Below are positions 1-5,756 of a stretch of DNA of 12,343 bases, in pieces. Below the pieces are notes generated by a model. The model was not told where the DNA came from. It did no database searches and saw only the letters and a list, made by a program, of their open reading frames with translations. Position numbers and translations under genes: made by a program. The DNA is taken from NCBI GenBank assembly GCA_937911965.1, contig CALDPL010000111.1, positions 1 through 12,343 on the forward strand, written 5' to 3'. Positions within the stretch are counted from its first letter, which is position 1; every line of letters starts with the position of its first letter. The stretch comes from an uncultured Allomuricauda sp. (lineage in GTDB: Bacteria > Bacteroidota > Bacteroidia > Flavobacteriales > Flavobacteriaceae).

Positions 1-187
1 CCGTTGCGGCAAGAAGGATGAAGTGCTTTTGGACAAAGAGCAGGAACAGGATGATGATGTGGAATATGCCCTTGAAGATGCTTCCAATGAATTCAAAGAA
101 CCTTTGGAAGGCCCTGCCTATCATTTGAAATAGTTGTCCCAGATCTATTTCATCCGAATTGTGCTGATTTGTGGGTTGGTCTGCCAT
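1..187 (-). CDS. N-terminal part of a membrane protein, possibly Wzz-like (runs off the window)
   Basis: An open frame starts at the ATG on 187-185 and stays open to the window edge (62 codons). It begins MADQPTNQ, followed by an acidic EIDLGQLF segment, a Phe/Ile-rich amphipathic stretch, and a hydrophobic run IIILFLLF around residues 44-51 that begins a membrane span. A short polar head with 'DEIDL' before a transmembrane helix resembles the N-termini of Bacteroidota chain-length-determinant (Wzz-like) membrane proteins, but too little is present for a firm family call. The start lies only 2 bases after the stop of the upstream DUF6909-like gene, so the two are very probably co-transcribed and translationally coupled. 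No Shine-Dalgarno sequence is seen, as expected in this phylum. The existence of the gene is well supported; the Wzz-like assignment is tentative. Confidence 0.72.
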   Translation of the reverse strand, partial: MADQPTNQHNSDEIDLGQLFQMIGRAFQRFFEFIGSIFKGIFHIIILFLLFVQKHFILLAAT

Positions 188-189
188 GT

Positions 190-1878
190 TTATGCGTTGA
201 ATATTTGTTCTAAAATCTTGTTGGTTATCAAATAAGTGGGTTTTACCCCGGTTGTTCCCAGTCCTCCGGATGCCAGGGTGCTTCCCGTTTCCAAGGGGTT
301 GTCCGAGGCGTAGTACGCATAGCGTACCTTCACGTCCCTTTTGATGCTCTTTCTGATCTTCGAGGCCGATTGCACCGCCTTCTGGTAATGGACCCCTTCC
401 ATCTCCAGACCGATGACCTTCCAGGTGGATTCATAAAAGAATTCCAAAAGGTCCTTGTTCTGAAGGGATGTGCCCAAAACCGTCACCATGGTCCCTTCCA
501 ATACTTTCAATCCATGCCCTTCGAAATCCCCCTTCTTCAGTTCATTGTCAAAGGGATAGTTGTCCGCCGTCCCCTCAAAAATATGGGCCGTGGGAATCAT
601 AAGGTCTCCCTTGCCCCCCTCCAGGATGCCCGCCTTGCCCATGATGGACACGGAATCCACATTGAGGAAAAACTTTCCACTGCCTTCCCCGAAGGGCTTC
701 AAGAGCTCATCGATGGTCTCATAGGCCTGCTCTCCAAAGGCATAGTCCATGACAAATATAACGGGTTTTTCGTCTTGGGGAAGTGCTGTGGGAAGATCAT
801 AGCAACAGGCCCCGTCGTTGAACTTGGCCGTATCGAATATCTGCACGTCGATATTGGTCCCTGAGGTATCGTCAATGAAGAGCATTCCGTTCTTTTTGGC
901 ATGGGCCCAGACCTTGTCGTTGAGGGCCCTGTTCCTGACGGAACTCAAGGCCTCGTAGATCTTCAGGTTCTTGGTCTGTGGGAATTCCTCCGCCAGGGCC
1001 TTTCCGGCGAACAGGGAGTTCATCACCGAGTGCATATTGGCACTGATGATGTGCAGGGGCCTGTGATGCAGTTTGTGCTTTTTCAGGGTCTCCTTGATGG
1101 TATTGGCCCAACGTTCCCCATGGATGTGGTGGCCCAGGCGTTCCCTCAATAGGGGGCTGAAAGTTATGGTCCTCTTGTCTCCGCTGGTTTCCTCTTCCAT
1201 GCCCAGTTTTCCCAACCAATGGACCACATTGAGGAAGCGGTCCGGGTCTTCCTTGGTACTGAGTTTCTTATGGGCATCCACCACCTCATCAAAGGTCCTG
1301 CCCAGGATATGGGCCGCATGGATAAGTGCCAATTCCCGTTCCGCACTGTTCTTTTCCCCAGAAAGCACAAATTGGGTCAGTTTCTCCCAATCCCTGATGC
1401 TGGCGTGGCCTTCCTCCACCAATACCCTGTTGGATATCTTGCCGGATTCGATGAACAGAAAGGTAAGGTGGGTCAGGATATCGTAAATATCACTTCTTCC
1501 CCTGGTGATCTCGATGTTCATCTGTTCGGGGTCGATGCGGTAGCAGTTTCTTCTTCGTTTGGGAGGTATTATAGGCTTTAGGTGGGATTTGGAAAAGCCC
1601 TCATCGGAGGTCAGGTTGATGAACTTGCACTCCTCTATGCCCCTGGGCAGCCGTTCCAGAACATAGATCAAACCATTGAGTTCGGCCCGTTCCTCGGCCA
1701 CGCTCCCATAAATCTCGGGACGGAGGACCAAAAGGGCGCTTCTCAAGGCATTTCCGGAAACCCCCGAGGGTTTGTAGAAGCCGCGGTTGAGCAGATGCCT
1801 CATGGTGATGTAAAGGCGCTCTATGGCATTGGTGGATTCCTGTGCCCTGGTGGTATGTTTTACTTCGGATGCTATCAT
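190..1878 (-). CDS. DUF6909-like protein with a nucleoside-phosphorylase-like C-terminal half
   Basis: This 562-residue protein begins MIASEVKHTT. The frame is open 29 codons further upstream, but that extension covers a -7 promoter box (1888-1895), so the start at 1878 is preferred. The overall sequence looks like the Bacteroidota family I remember as DUF6909; no function is established and the name is from memory. Residues 1 to about 270 look helical and polar. The C-terminal half carries three motifs in the order seen in purine-nucleoside/UDP phosphorylases and MTA/SAH nucleosidases: GKAGILEGGKGDLMIPTA (about 414-431), GLEMEG (490-495) and ASDNP (524-528). In those enzymes the Met-Glu pair binds the ribose and the Asp acts on the base. 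No signal peptide or membrane span is seen, so it is probably cytoplasmic. The gene just downstream encodes a membrane protein in the same operon. Enzyme activity is inference. Confidence 0.85.
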   Translation of the reverse strand: MIASEVKHTTRAQESTNAIERLYITMRHLLNRGFYKPSGVSGNALRSALLVLRPEIYGSVAEERAELNGLIYVLERLPRGIEECKFINLTSDEGFSKSHLKPIIPPKRRRNCYRIDPEQMNIEITRGRSDIYDILTHLTFLFIESGKISNRVLVEEGHASIRDWEKLTQFVLSGEKNSAERELALIHAAHILGRTFDEVVDAHKKLSTKEDPDRFLNVVHWLGKLGMEEETSGDKRTITFSPLLRERLGHHIHGERWANTIKETLKKHKLHHRPLHIISANMHSVMNSLFAGKALAEEFPQTKNLKIYEALSSVRNRALNDKVWAHAKKNGMLFIDDTSGTNIDVQIFDTAKFNDGACCYDLPTALPQDEKPVIFVMDYAFGEQAYETIDELLKPFGEGSGKFFLNVDSVSIMGKAGILEGGKGDLMIPTAHIFEGTADNYPFDNELKKGDFEGHGLKVLEGTMVTVLGTSLQNKDLLEFFYESTWKVIGLEMEGVHYQKAVQSASKIRKSIKRDVKVRYAYYASDNPLETGSTLASGGLGTTGVKPTYLITNKILEQIFNA

Positions 1879-1887
1879 TGCTCCCGA

Positions 1888-1895
1888 CAAAAGTA
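1888..1895 (-). promoter_or_regulatory. -7 promoter box for the DUF6909-like gene
   Basis: Read on the minus strand this is TACTTTTG, an exact match to the Bacteroidota -7 consensus TAnnTTTG. Only 9 bases separate it from the ATG at 1878, so the transcript would have a leader of a few bases. I see no TTTG -33 box at the usual distance; a TTTA lies 13 bases upstream, which is too close. The box lies inside the longer open frame and argues against the upstream start. Confidence 0.55.
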
Positions 1896-2079
1896 AAGGA
1901 ATTCCGTCTAAAGTTTTACGCTTTTGTGTTCCTGACAGGAACAAGGGGCAAAAATGGGTTCCCAATCAATTTTGGAAATGGGTACAAATCCAAATTCGAA
2001 CGACCGACGAGATGAAGAAAATATCGATGCTGAATATTCAGGGTTGGGTGATTTAAGGATGGGGAGTGTGAAAACAAAT

Positions 2080-2099
2080 CCCAGTGACCATTAACTGGG
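2080..2099 (-). terminator. Possible terminator after the DUF6326-like gene
   Basis: CCCAGT (2080-2085) and ACTGGG (2094-2099) form a 6-bp stem with an 8-base loop, 5 bases beyond the stop codon at 2105. In the minus direction it is followed by ATTTGTTTT, a modest U-rich tail. The stem is short, so this is a weak candidate. Its position between two genes on the same strand fits a transcription stop. Confidence 0.4.
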
Positions 2100-2104
2100 T
2101 GCCA

Positions 2105-2512
2105 TTAAGTAACCTGCCTGGGCCATTTCCAAGCATAAATTACGATTAAAAGGGTAATCCCACTTTCCAAAAAGGCCAGAAAGACATAAAAGCTGTACCA
2201 TTCCGTGAGGGTTGTGATTCCCAGAAATAGCATTATCAAGGTAAACAAGGACCCAAAGGTGATATTTAGCAAGCGGTTCGGTACGGGTTTAAGGAGAATC
2301 GATGCAGCGACCATCAGAGCCGGAATGGCCAGGACAATGGAGGCGATCAACAATTTGATGGGGCTGTCCAAGGTCGTCCCTCCTGAAATCAAATCGTTCA
2401 CTTTATCCGGGGTGTAGCGTTCGAAATAATCCCCATACAGATAGCAGAGGGTCACCGTGGCCCACAGGGCGGCCAGTTTGATCTTGATGTTCACTTTTGG
2501 GTTATCCAACAT
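2105..2512 (-). CDS. DUF6326-like four-helix membrane protein
   Basis: This 135-residue protein is hydrophobic, with four predicted membrane segments at about residues 12-28, 52-74, 82-100 and 105-126. A short cytoplasmic-looking head (MLDNPKVNIKIK) and a basic tail ending KWPRQVT flank them. The pattern, including 'YLYGDYFE' after the first helix and 'YVFLAFLESGITLLIVIYAWKW' spread over the last one, matches what I remember as the DUF6326 family, common in Bacteroidota and uncharacterised. It looks like a single-gene unit: the gene on its left has its own promoter box, and an insertion sequence lies on its right. No catalytic residues or ligand motifs are visible, so no function is offered. 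Confidence 0.85.
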   Translation of the reverse strand: MLDNPKVNIKIKLAALWATVTLCYLYGDYFERYTPDKVNDLISGGTTLDSPIKLLIASIVLAIPALMVAASILLKPVPNRLLNITFGSLFTLIMLFLGITTLTEWYSFYVFLAFLESGITLLIVIYAWKWPRQVT

Positions 2513-2525
2513 TGGATTTTGGCTT

Positions 2526-2533
2526 TAAACCTA
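2526..2533 (-). promoter_or_regulatory. Weak -7-like box before the DUF6326-like gene
   Basis: On the minus strand this reads TAGGTTTA, one mismatch from TAnnTTTG, and lies 13 bases before the ATG at 2512. No convincing -33 box accompanies it. It is listed because it is the best match in the region and its position resembles the short-leader promoters of two other genes in the window. Confidence 0.25.
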
Positions 2534-2776
2534 AAGGGGTATGCAGTAAAGGCGATTGAATCGGGTTTTTGTTACATGACGCATTGGAATATTGTACCGA
2601 TCTTGATGGGTGGAATGAACTTTGTTCCATTTGTTAATAGGTTTCAAACTTGTCCAAATCAATACGGCGGCTAAAATTTATGAGTCTGGCAGGAACAAGG
2701 GGACAAGTCTGGAAGATTTAAGTTCAATTGAAGATATAACTCCTTATTTTCTAATAGTTATGCCGTTTATAATGCT

Positions 2777-2800
2777 TAACTATTAATATATCAATAGTTA
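2777..2800. repeat. 8-bp AT-rich inverted repeat beside the IS left end
   Basis: TAACTATT (2777-2784) and AATAGTTA (2793-2800) are perfect inverted copies separated by 8 bases. A third copy, AATAGTTA, lies at 2753-2760, so one arm is also directly repeated 40 bases away. It ends 9 bases before the insertion sequence. With no G/C-rich stem it is unlikely to be a good intrinsic terminator. It may be a protein-binding site or simply AT-rich DNA. Confidence 0.45.
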
Positions 2801-2809
2801 TTTTGTTTT

Positions 2810-2824
2810 ACTAGCCATCCCCCG
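2810..2824. repeat. Left terminal inverted repeat of the IS
   Basis: ACTAGCCATCCCCCG is the exact complement of the element's other end at 4224-4238. It lies 5 bases beyond the transposase stop codon. Identity ends at 2810 going outward and after 2824 going inward. Confidence 0.9.
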
Positions 2825-2829
2825 TTTTT

Positions 2830-4089
2830 TTAATTGAACACCAGATTCAGTTGCCCTGGGAACGGTTCGGGCACCGTATTGTCGACCTTCCACCTGGTCC
2901 TTGTGGGCATCAACAGGATCGATACCACCTTGCCTATCTTGTAGTAAATGAAGTTGACCAGTTCCCTGGGCACGTTTTTGTTCAGATAGTTGTACCCGGC
3001 ATCGAGCAACAGCTCGAAGTGCATCGACCTTATCTTTTTGTAGATCATGTACATGGCCACGGTCAGGGTGGCCAACATGGACTGCAGCCCGTCAAAGGTC
3101 TTCATCTGGATGTCCTCCAATCCGTATTCCTGTTTTATGTGCCTGTGGTATTCCTCGATCTTCCAGCGCAGCCCGTATCCGGCAAAGGCCCATTTGGCCA
3201 CTTCCACCGCAGTGGAAAGATGGCTCTTGACCAGCAGGTAACAGTATCCGCCATGTTTCCTGCTCCTGGAGACCACCAGCCATAGGCGGTGCACGCTGTG
3301 CCCCACCCTGTGTTCCACCGGCACGGCCCCTATGTCGTAGAGTTCGGACACGGGCCTGTCCTTCTTGATCTTGATCGTCTTTTGGACAATCGAGAGGTCC
3401 ATCTTTTTGGCCAGCTCCCTGGCCCTGGCCCGCTGCCCCCCATGATGGACCCCGGTGTTCCCCTTCAGGCGGATGATGGCCCTGGGGCATTCCCCGATGA
3501 AGAAGTCCTTGAGGATCTCGTTGTCCGCCCCGCGGTCGAACACCCAACAGCCCTTTTCCCCAAGATGGCCCTTGACCCTGCGCACCGCCTTCTTGATCTC
3601 GTTGTTGCTGCTCAACGCCCCCATCTCAAAGCTGTAGGCCCTGCTCAAAAGCGGGGATATCTCCTTGTGCGCATTGACCGCATTGATGTTGAGGACGTTG
3701 TAGCCAAGCCCTATTTCCCCCGTGTCCCCGTTCTTGACGAATTCCAGGCCTTCCATGTACCTGGCATGTTTTTTACTGATGTCGGTGCCGTCCATCACGA
3801 TGAAATCGTCCTTGGAAACCCCTGGGGCCGCCGATCCCAAATGGCCCTCCAGGACCCGGTCGGCATAGTCCTCCTTGAGGTATTGCGCCGAGAGCCGTTT
3901 GGCCACGTCCTTGAGCTTCAGGGGCTCCCTTAGGGAGGCGGCGATCTGGTTGACAAAGACCGAACGGCTCTTGAGCACTCCCACCACCATGTCCCTGAGG
4001 CACCGCATTTCCGGCTTGGTCATATCAAAGGGGGATGAAAAGTATCCGCTCAGTTTGGTCTGTATCCTTTTTGTCATTATATTGTCCAT
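2830..4089 (-). CDS. IS4-family DDE transposase
   Basis: This 419-residue transposase catalyses cut-and-paste movement of the surrounding element. The RNase-H-fold DDE triad is visible: first Asp in IVMDGTDI (D100, with D103 nearby), second Asp in WVFDRGADN (D185), and Glu at E312. That Glu lies in an exact YREK signature, Y305-R308-E312-K319 (Y-2-R-3-E-6-K), diagnostic of the IS4 family. The second Asp is followed by R-G, as usual in the family. The N-terminal part (about 1-95) is basic and probably binds the ends. Length is within the family range and there is no frameshift, so it is probably functional. A second in-frame Met lies at residue 5, so the start could be 4 codons later. No TAnnTTTG box lies close upstream. 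Confidence 0.95.
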   Translation of the reverse strand: MDNIMTKRIQTKLSGYFSSPFDMTKPEMRCLRDMVVGVLKSRSVFVNQIAASLREPLKLKDVAKRLSAQYLKEDYADRVLEGHLGSAAPGVSKDDFIVMDGTDISKKHARYMEGLEFVKNGDTGEIGLGYNVLNINAVNAHKEISPLLSRAYSFEMGALSSNNEIKKAVRRVKGHLGEKGCWVFDRGADNEILKDFFIGECPRAIIRLKGNTGVHHGGQRARARELAKKMDLSIVQKTIKIKKDRPVSELYDIGAVPVEHRVGHSVHRLWLVVSRSRKHGGYCYLLVKSHLSTAVEVAKWAFAGYGLRWKIEEYHRHIKQEYGLEDIQMKTFDGLQSMLATLTVAMYMIYKKIRSMHFELLLDAGYNYLNKNVPRELVNFIYYKIGKVVSILLMPTRTRWKVDNTVPEPFPGQLNLVFN

Positions 4090-4200
4090 GGAACTGTTTT
4101 TAAGGTTGGTGTTTTTTGTTTTTTTCCAATTACGAAATACAACTTTTTAAACAGTTTTCCTATTTAAAAACATCCCGAAACACCAATAAAACCAAGGCTT

Positions 4201-4229
4201 CCCCAACTTGCCGATAAGTTTTTCGGGGG
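4201..4229. other. Subterminal hairpin at the transposase-proximal IS end
   Basis: AACTT (4205-4209) pairs with AAGTT (4216-4220) around a 6-base loop. CCCC (4201-4204) can pair with the G run at 4225-4229 that belongs to the terminal repeat, leaving a bulge of four bases on one side. In many insertion sequences, a hairpin just inside the end upstream of the transposase lowers expression from outside read-through transcripts. That role here is inference. Confidence 0.4.
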
Positions 4230-4238
4230 ATGGCTAGT
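4224..4238. repeat. Right terminal inverted repeat of the IS
   Basis: CGGGGGATGGCTAGT is the perfect complement of 2810-2824. It defines the element's outer border upstream of the transposase gene, leaving 134 bases between the transposase ATG and this repeat. Confidence 0.9.
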
Positions 4239-4436
4239 TCATTTTCTATATAAACAACCATAAAAAGGAGGAAATGGAGGTCATTAGAATTTTACACCAA
4301 AAAATGGATATCGAATCCAGACTGAATGATTAAAAATTGCTGTGCTCAAAATTCTTTTTGTAGCCTAGATCGTCGACCATCAACAAATTGGCCAAGAACA
4401 ATCAAAGCATATTTCCACTTAAAATTGGTTTAATCC

Positions 4437-4496
4437 TCTAAATAGTTGGATAAGCAATCATTGAGGTGATCTAAACTTTCTTAAAAACTATTTAGA
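4437..4496. repeat. 11-bp perfect inverted repeat upstream of the transporter
   Basis: TCTAAATAGTT (4437-4447) and AACTATTTAGA (4486-4496) are exact inverted copies separated by 38 bases. The right arm ends 15 bases before the -7 box of the transporter and includes the only plausible -33 element (TTTA at 4491-4494). This placement would suit a regulator binding both arms, or a long-looped hairpin. No regulator gene is adjacent. Confidence 0.6.
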
Positions 4497-4519
4497 CCGC
4501 TGGGGGTTGCCTATTTTTG
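4491..4519 (+). promoter_or_regulatory. Promoter of the Bcr/CflA gene, near-leaderless
   Basis: TATTTTTG (4512-4519) is an exact TAnnTTTG box and ends just 4 bases before the ATG at 4524. A TTTA at 4491-4494, 17 bases upstream, is a near match to the -33 TTTG. If transcription starts at the usual few bases past the -7 box, the mRNA begins at or next to the start codon. Confidence 0.55.
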
Positions 4520-4523
4520 CCGG

Positions 4524-5756
4524 ATGCAAAAACAGACCCAGCGACCCCATTTTGAATTTGTGGTCATGATGGCCGCCCTGATGTCCATTGTGGCCTTGGC
4601 AATCGATGCCCTTTTGCCCGCCATTCCGGACATAGGACTTTCAATCCAGAGCCTGGATCCCACGGACAATCAATTGCTGGTCACCATGATATTTCTGGGC
4701 TTGGGCGCCGGACAATTGCTCCTTGGTCCCATCTCCGACAGTTTGGGCAGGAAACCCGTGGTCTATATCGGGTTCTCCATCTTCCTGTTGGCCAGTTTCA
4801 TCTGCCTTTATGCCCCTTCTTTGGAAATCATGGTTTTGGGAAGGATTTTTCAGGGCATCGGCTTGGCCGCTCCCCGGACCATAGCCATTTCCATGATACG
4901 GGACAGTTATCGGGGCGACCGCATGGCAAAGACCATGTCCTTTGTCACGGCCTTTTTCATTTTGGTCCCCATCATTGCCCCGGCCCTGGGAAAATTAATC
5001 TTGGACCAATCGGGCTGGCAGGCCATTTTTTATGTCCAGATGGTCATGGCCCTGATCATTGGTTTTTGGTTTTGGAACAGGCAGCCGGAGACCTTGAGGC
5101 CCGAACACAAGATTCCCTTCAATGGGAGGAACTTTATCAAGGGGGCCAAGGAATTCTTCAGACACAGGGATACCGTGGTATTTACCTTGAATTCAGGTCT
5201 TTTGAATGGGGCCTTCCTGGTCTATCTGAGTTCTGCCCAGCATATATTTGTGGACCAGTATGGCTTGGAGGAGAACTTCCCCTTCATTTTCGCGGGACTG
5301 GCCTTTTCCATTGGTCTTTCCACCTTTTTGAACGGAACCCTGGTCATGAGGTTCGGAATGCGACGGCTCTCCCTGACCGCCAGCGTTGTATTTTGCTTGG
5401 TTGCCCTATTGTACGCCATTTGGTTCAAGGATGCCCCCAATCCCGGCATTTTTGTACTCTTGGGCTTTCTCTCAGTGCTCTTTCTCTGTCTGGGCTTTGT
5501 TTGGGGAAATTTCCGTTCCATGGCCATGGAGCCCATCGGTCATATTGCGGGAATCGGGGCGGCCATCAACGGTTTTGTGTCCACTATGATATCCATCCCC
5601 ATTGCCACCTTTATCGGGAGCTTTGTCGTCGATTCGGTCTGGCCTCTATTTATGGGTCTTGCCCTTTGTGGCCTCTGTTCCCTGGCCGCCTTTTTGCTGT
5701 TGGGAAGTCCCAGGGGGCGCAGGTTGTCAACCGTTCAATCCCCTTGGGGAAGATAG
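4524..5756 (+). CDS. Bcr/CflA-family drug efflux MFS transporter
   Basis: This 410-residue inner-membrane protein has about 12 hydrophobic segments and belongs to the Bcr/CflA branch (drug:H+ antiporter 1) of the major facilitator superfamily. Visible hallmarks are an acidic residue in helix 1 followed by LPAIPDIG (D28-G38), the loop 2-3 motif GPISDSLGRKPV (68-79), GRIFQGIG with R107 in helix 4, and the helix 5 motif PIIAPALGKLIL (149-160). Family members export bicyclomycin, sulfonamides, chloramphenicol or small metabolites; the substrate here cannot be told. The first Met is the natural start because the first helix begins about ten residues later. The gene converges on anmK, and the two 3' ends overlap by 22 bases. 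It is probably transcribed alone from the promoter just upstream. Confidence 0.92.
   Translation: MQKQTQRPHFEFVVMMAALMSIVALAIDALLPAIPDIGLSIQSLDPTDNQLLVTMIFLGLGAGQLLLGPISDSLGRKPVVYIGFSIFLLASFICLYAPSLEIMVLGRIFQGIGLAAPRTIAISMIRDSYRGDRMAKTMSFVTAFFILVPIIAPALGKLILDQSGWQAIFYVQMVMALIIGFWFWNRQPETLRPEHKIPFNGRNFIKGAKEFFRHRDTVVFTLNSGLLNGAFLVYLSSAQHIFVDQYGLEENFPFIFAGLAFSIGLSTFLNGTLVMRFGMRRLSLTASVVFCLVALLYAIWFKDAPNPGIFVLLGFLSVLFLCLGFVWGNFRSMAMEPIGHIAGIGAAINGFVSTMISIPIATFIGSFVVDSVWPLFMGLALCGLCSLAAFLLLGSPRGRRLSTVQSPWGR

Larger units (their letters stand above)
2513..2809. other. AT-rich non-coding stretch left of the insertion sequence
   Basis: All six frames are broken by frequent stops and no gene or gene remnant is recognisable. 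The part nearest the insertion sequence (about 2740-2809) is very AT-rich and contains a short palindrome (2777-2800). Apart from that and the weak promoter candidate for the gene to the left, nothing is seen. Confidence 0.6.
2810..4238 (-). mobile_element. Complete IS4-family insertion sequence
   Basis: A 1,429-base element is bounded by identical 15-base inverted ends (ACTAGCCATCCCCCG at 2810-2824 and its complement at 4224-4238). It holds one full-length transposase on the minus strand. The transposase gene is visibly richer in G+C than the AT-rich flanks, consistent with foreign DNA. No target-site duplication is visible: the bases just outside (ATTTTGTTTT on the left, TCATTTTCTAT on the right) share ATTTT but do not match as adjacent direct repeats. 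The element lies between genes and does not visibly interrupt one. Intact ends and an intact transposase suggest it may still be mobile. Confidence 0.9.
4239..4523. other. Intergenic stretch between the IS and the Bcr/CflA gene
   Basis: No gene is recognisable. Only very short open frames occur, including a 19-codon one at 4274-4333 that follows an AGGAGG two bases upstream, too close for a normal ribosome site. The right part carries an 11-bp inverted repeat and the promoter of the transporter gene, annotated separately. Confidence 0.55.

Noticed and set aside
2..133. Plus-strand open frame at the left edge, ending at a stop at 131-133, with an acidic translation
   Set aside because: The opposite strand has an ATG at 187 directly after the upstream gene's stop and encodes a coherent hydrophobic protein start to the window edge. 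The plus-strand frame is its shadow.
1879..1965. 29-codon upstream extension of the DUF6909-like gene
   Set aside because: It overlaps an exact -7 promoter box, and its translation looks unlike a protein start in the family. The start at 1878 fits better.
2777..2800. AT-rich palindrome considered as the transposase terminator
   Set aside because: The stem has almost no G/C pairs and lies outside the insertion sequence, so a terminator function is not supported.
3289..3933. Long plus-strand open frame across the transposase
   Set aside because: It is antisense to the DDE/YREK transposase, rich in Pro, Gly and His as expected of a shadow frame in G+C-rich coding DNA.
4274..4333. 19-codon plus-strand frame after AGGAGG
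   Set aside because: The spacing to the ATG is only 2 bases, and this phylum seldom relies on Shine-Dalgarno sequences. No similarity is recognised.
4330..4380. Short minus-strand frame (MVDDLGYKKNFEHSNF) that could be the end of a decayed gene
   Set aside because: Only about 23 codons are open in the frame and no family is recognised. It is too short to separate from chance.
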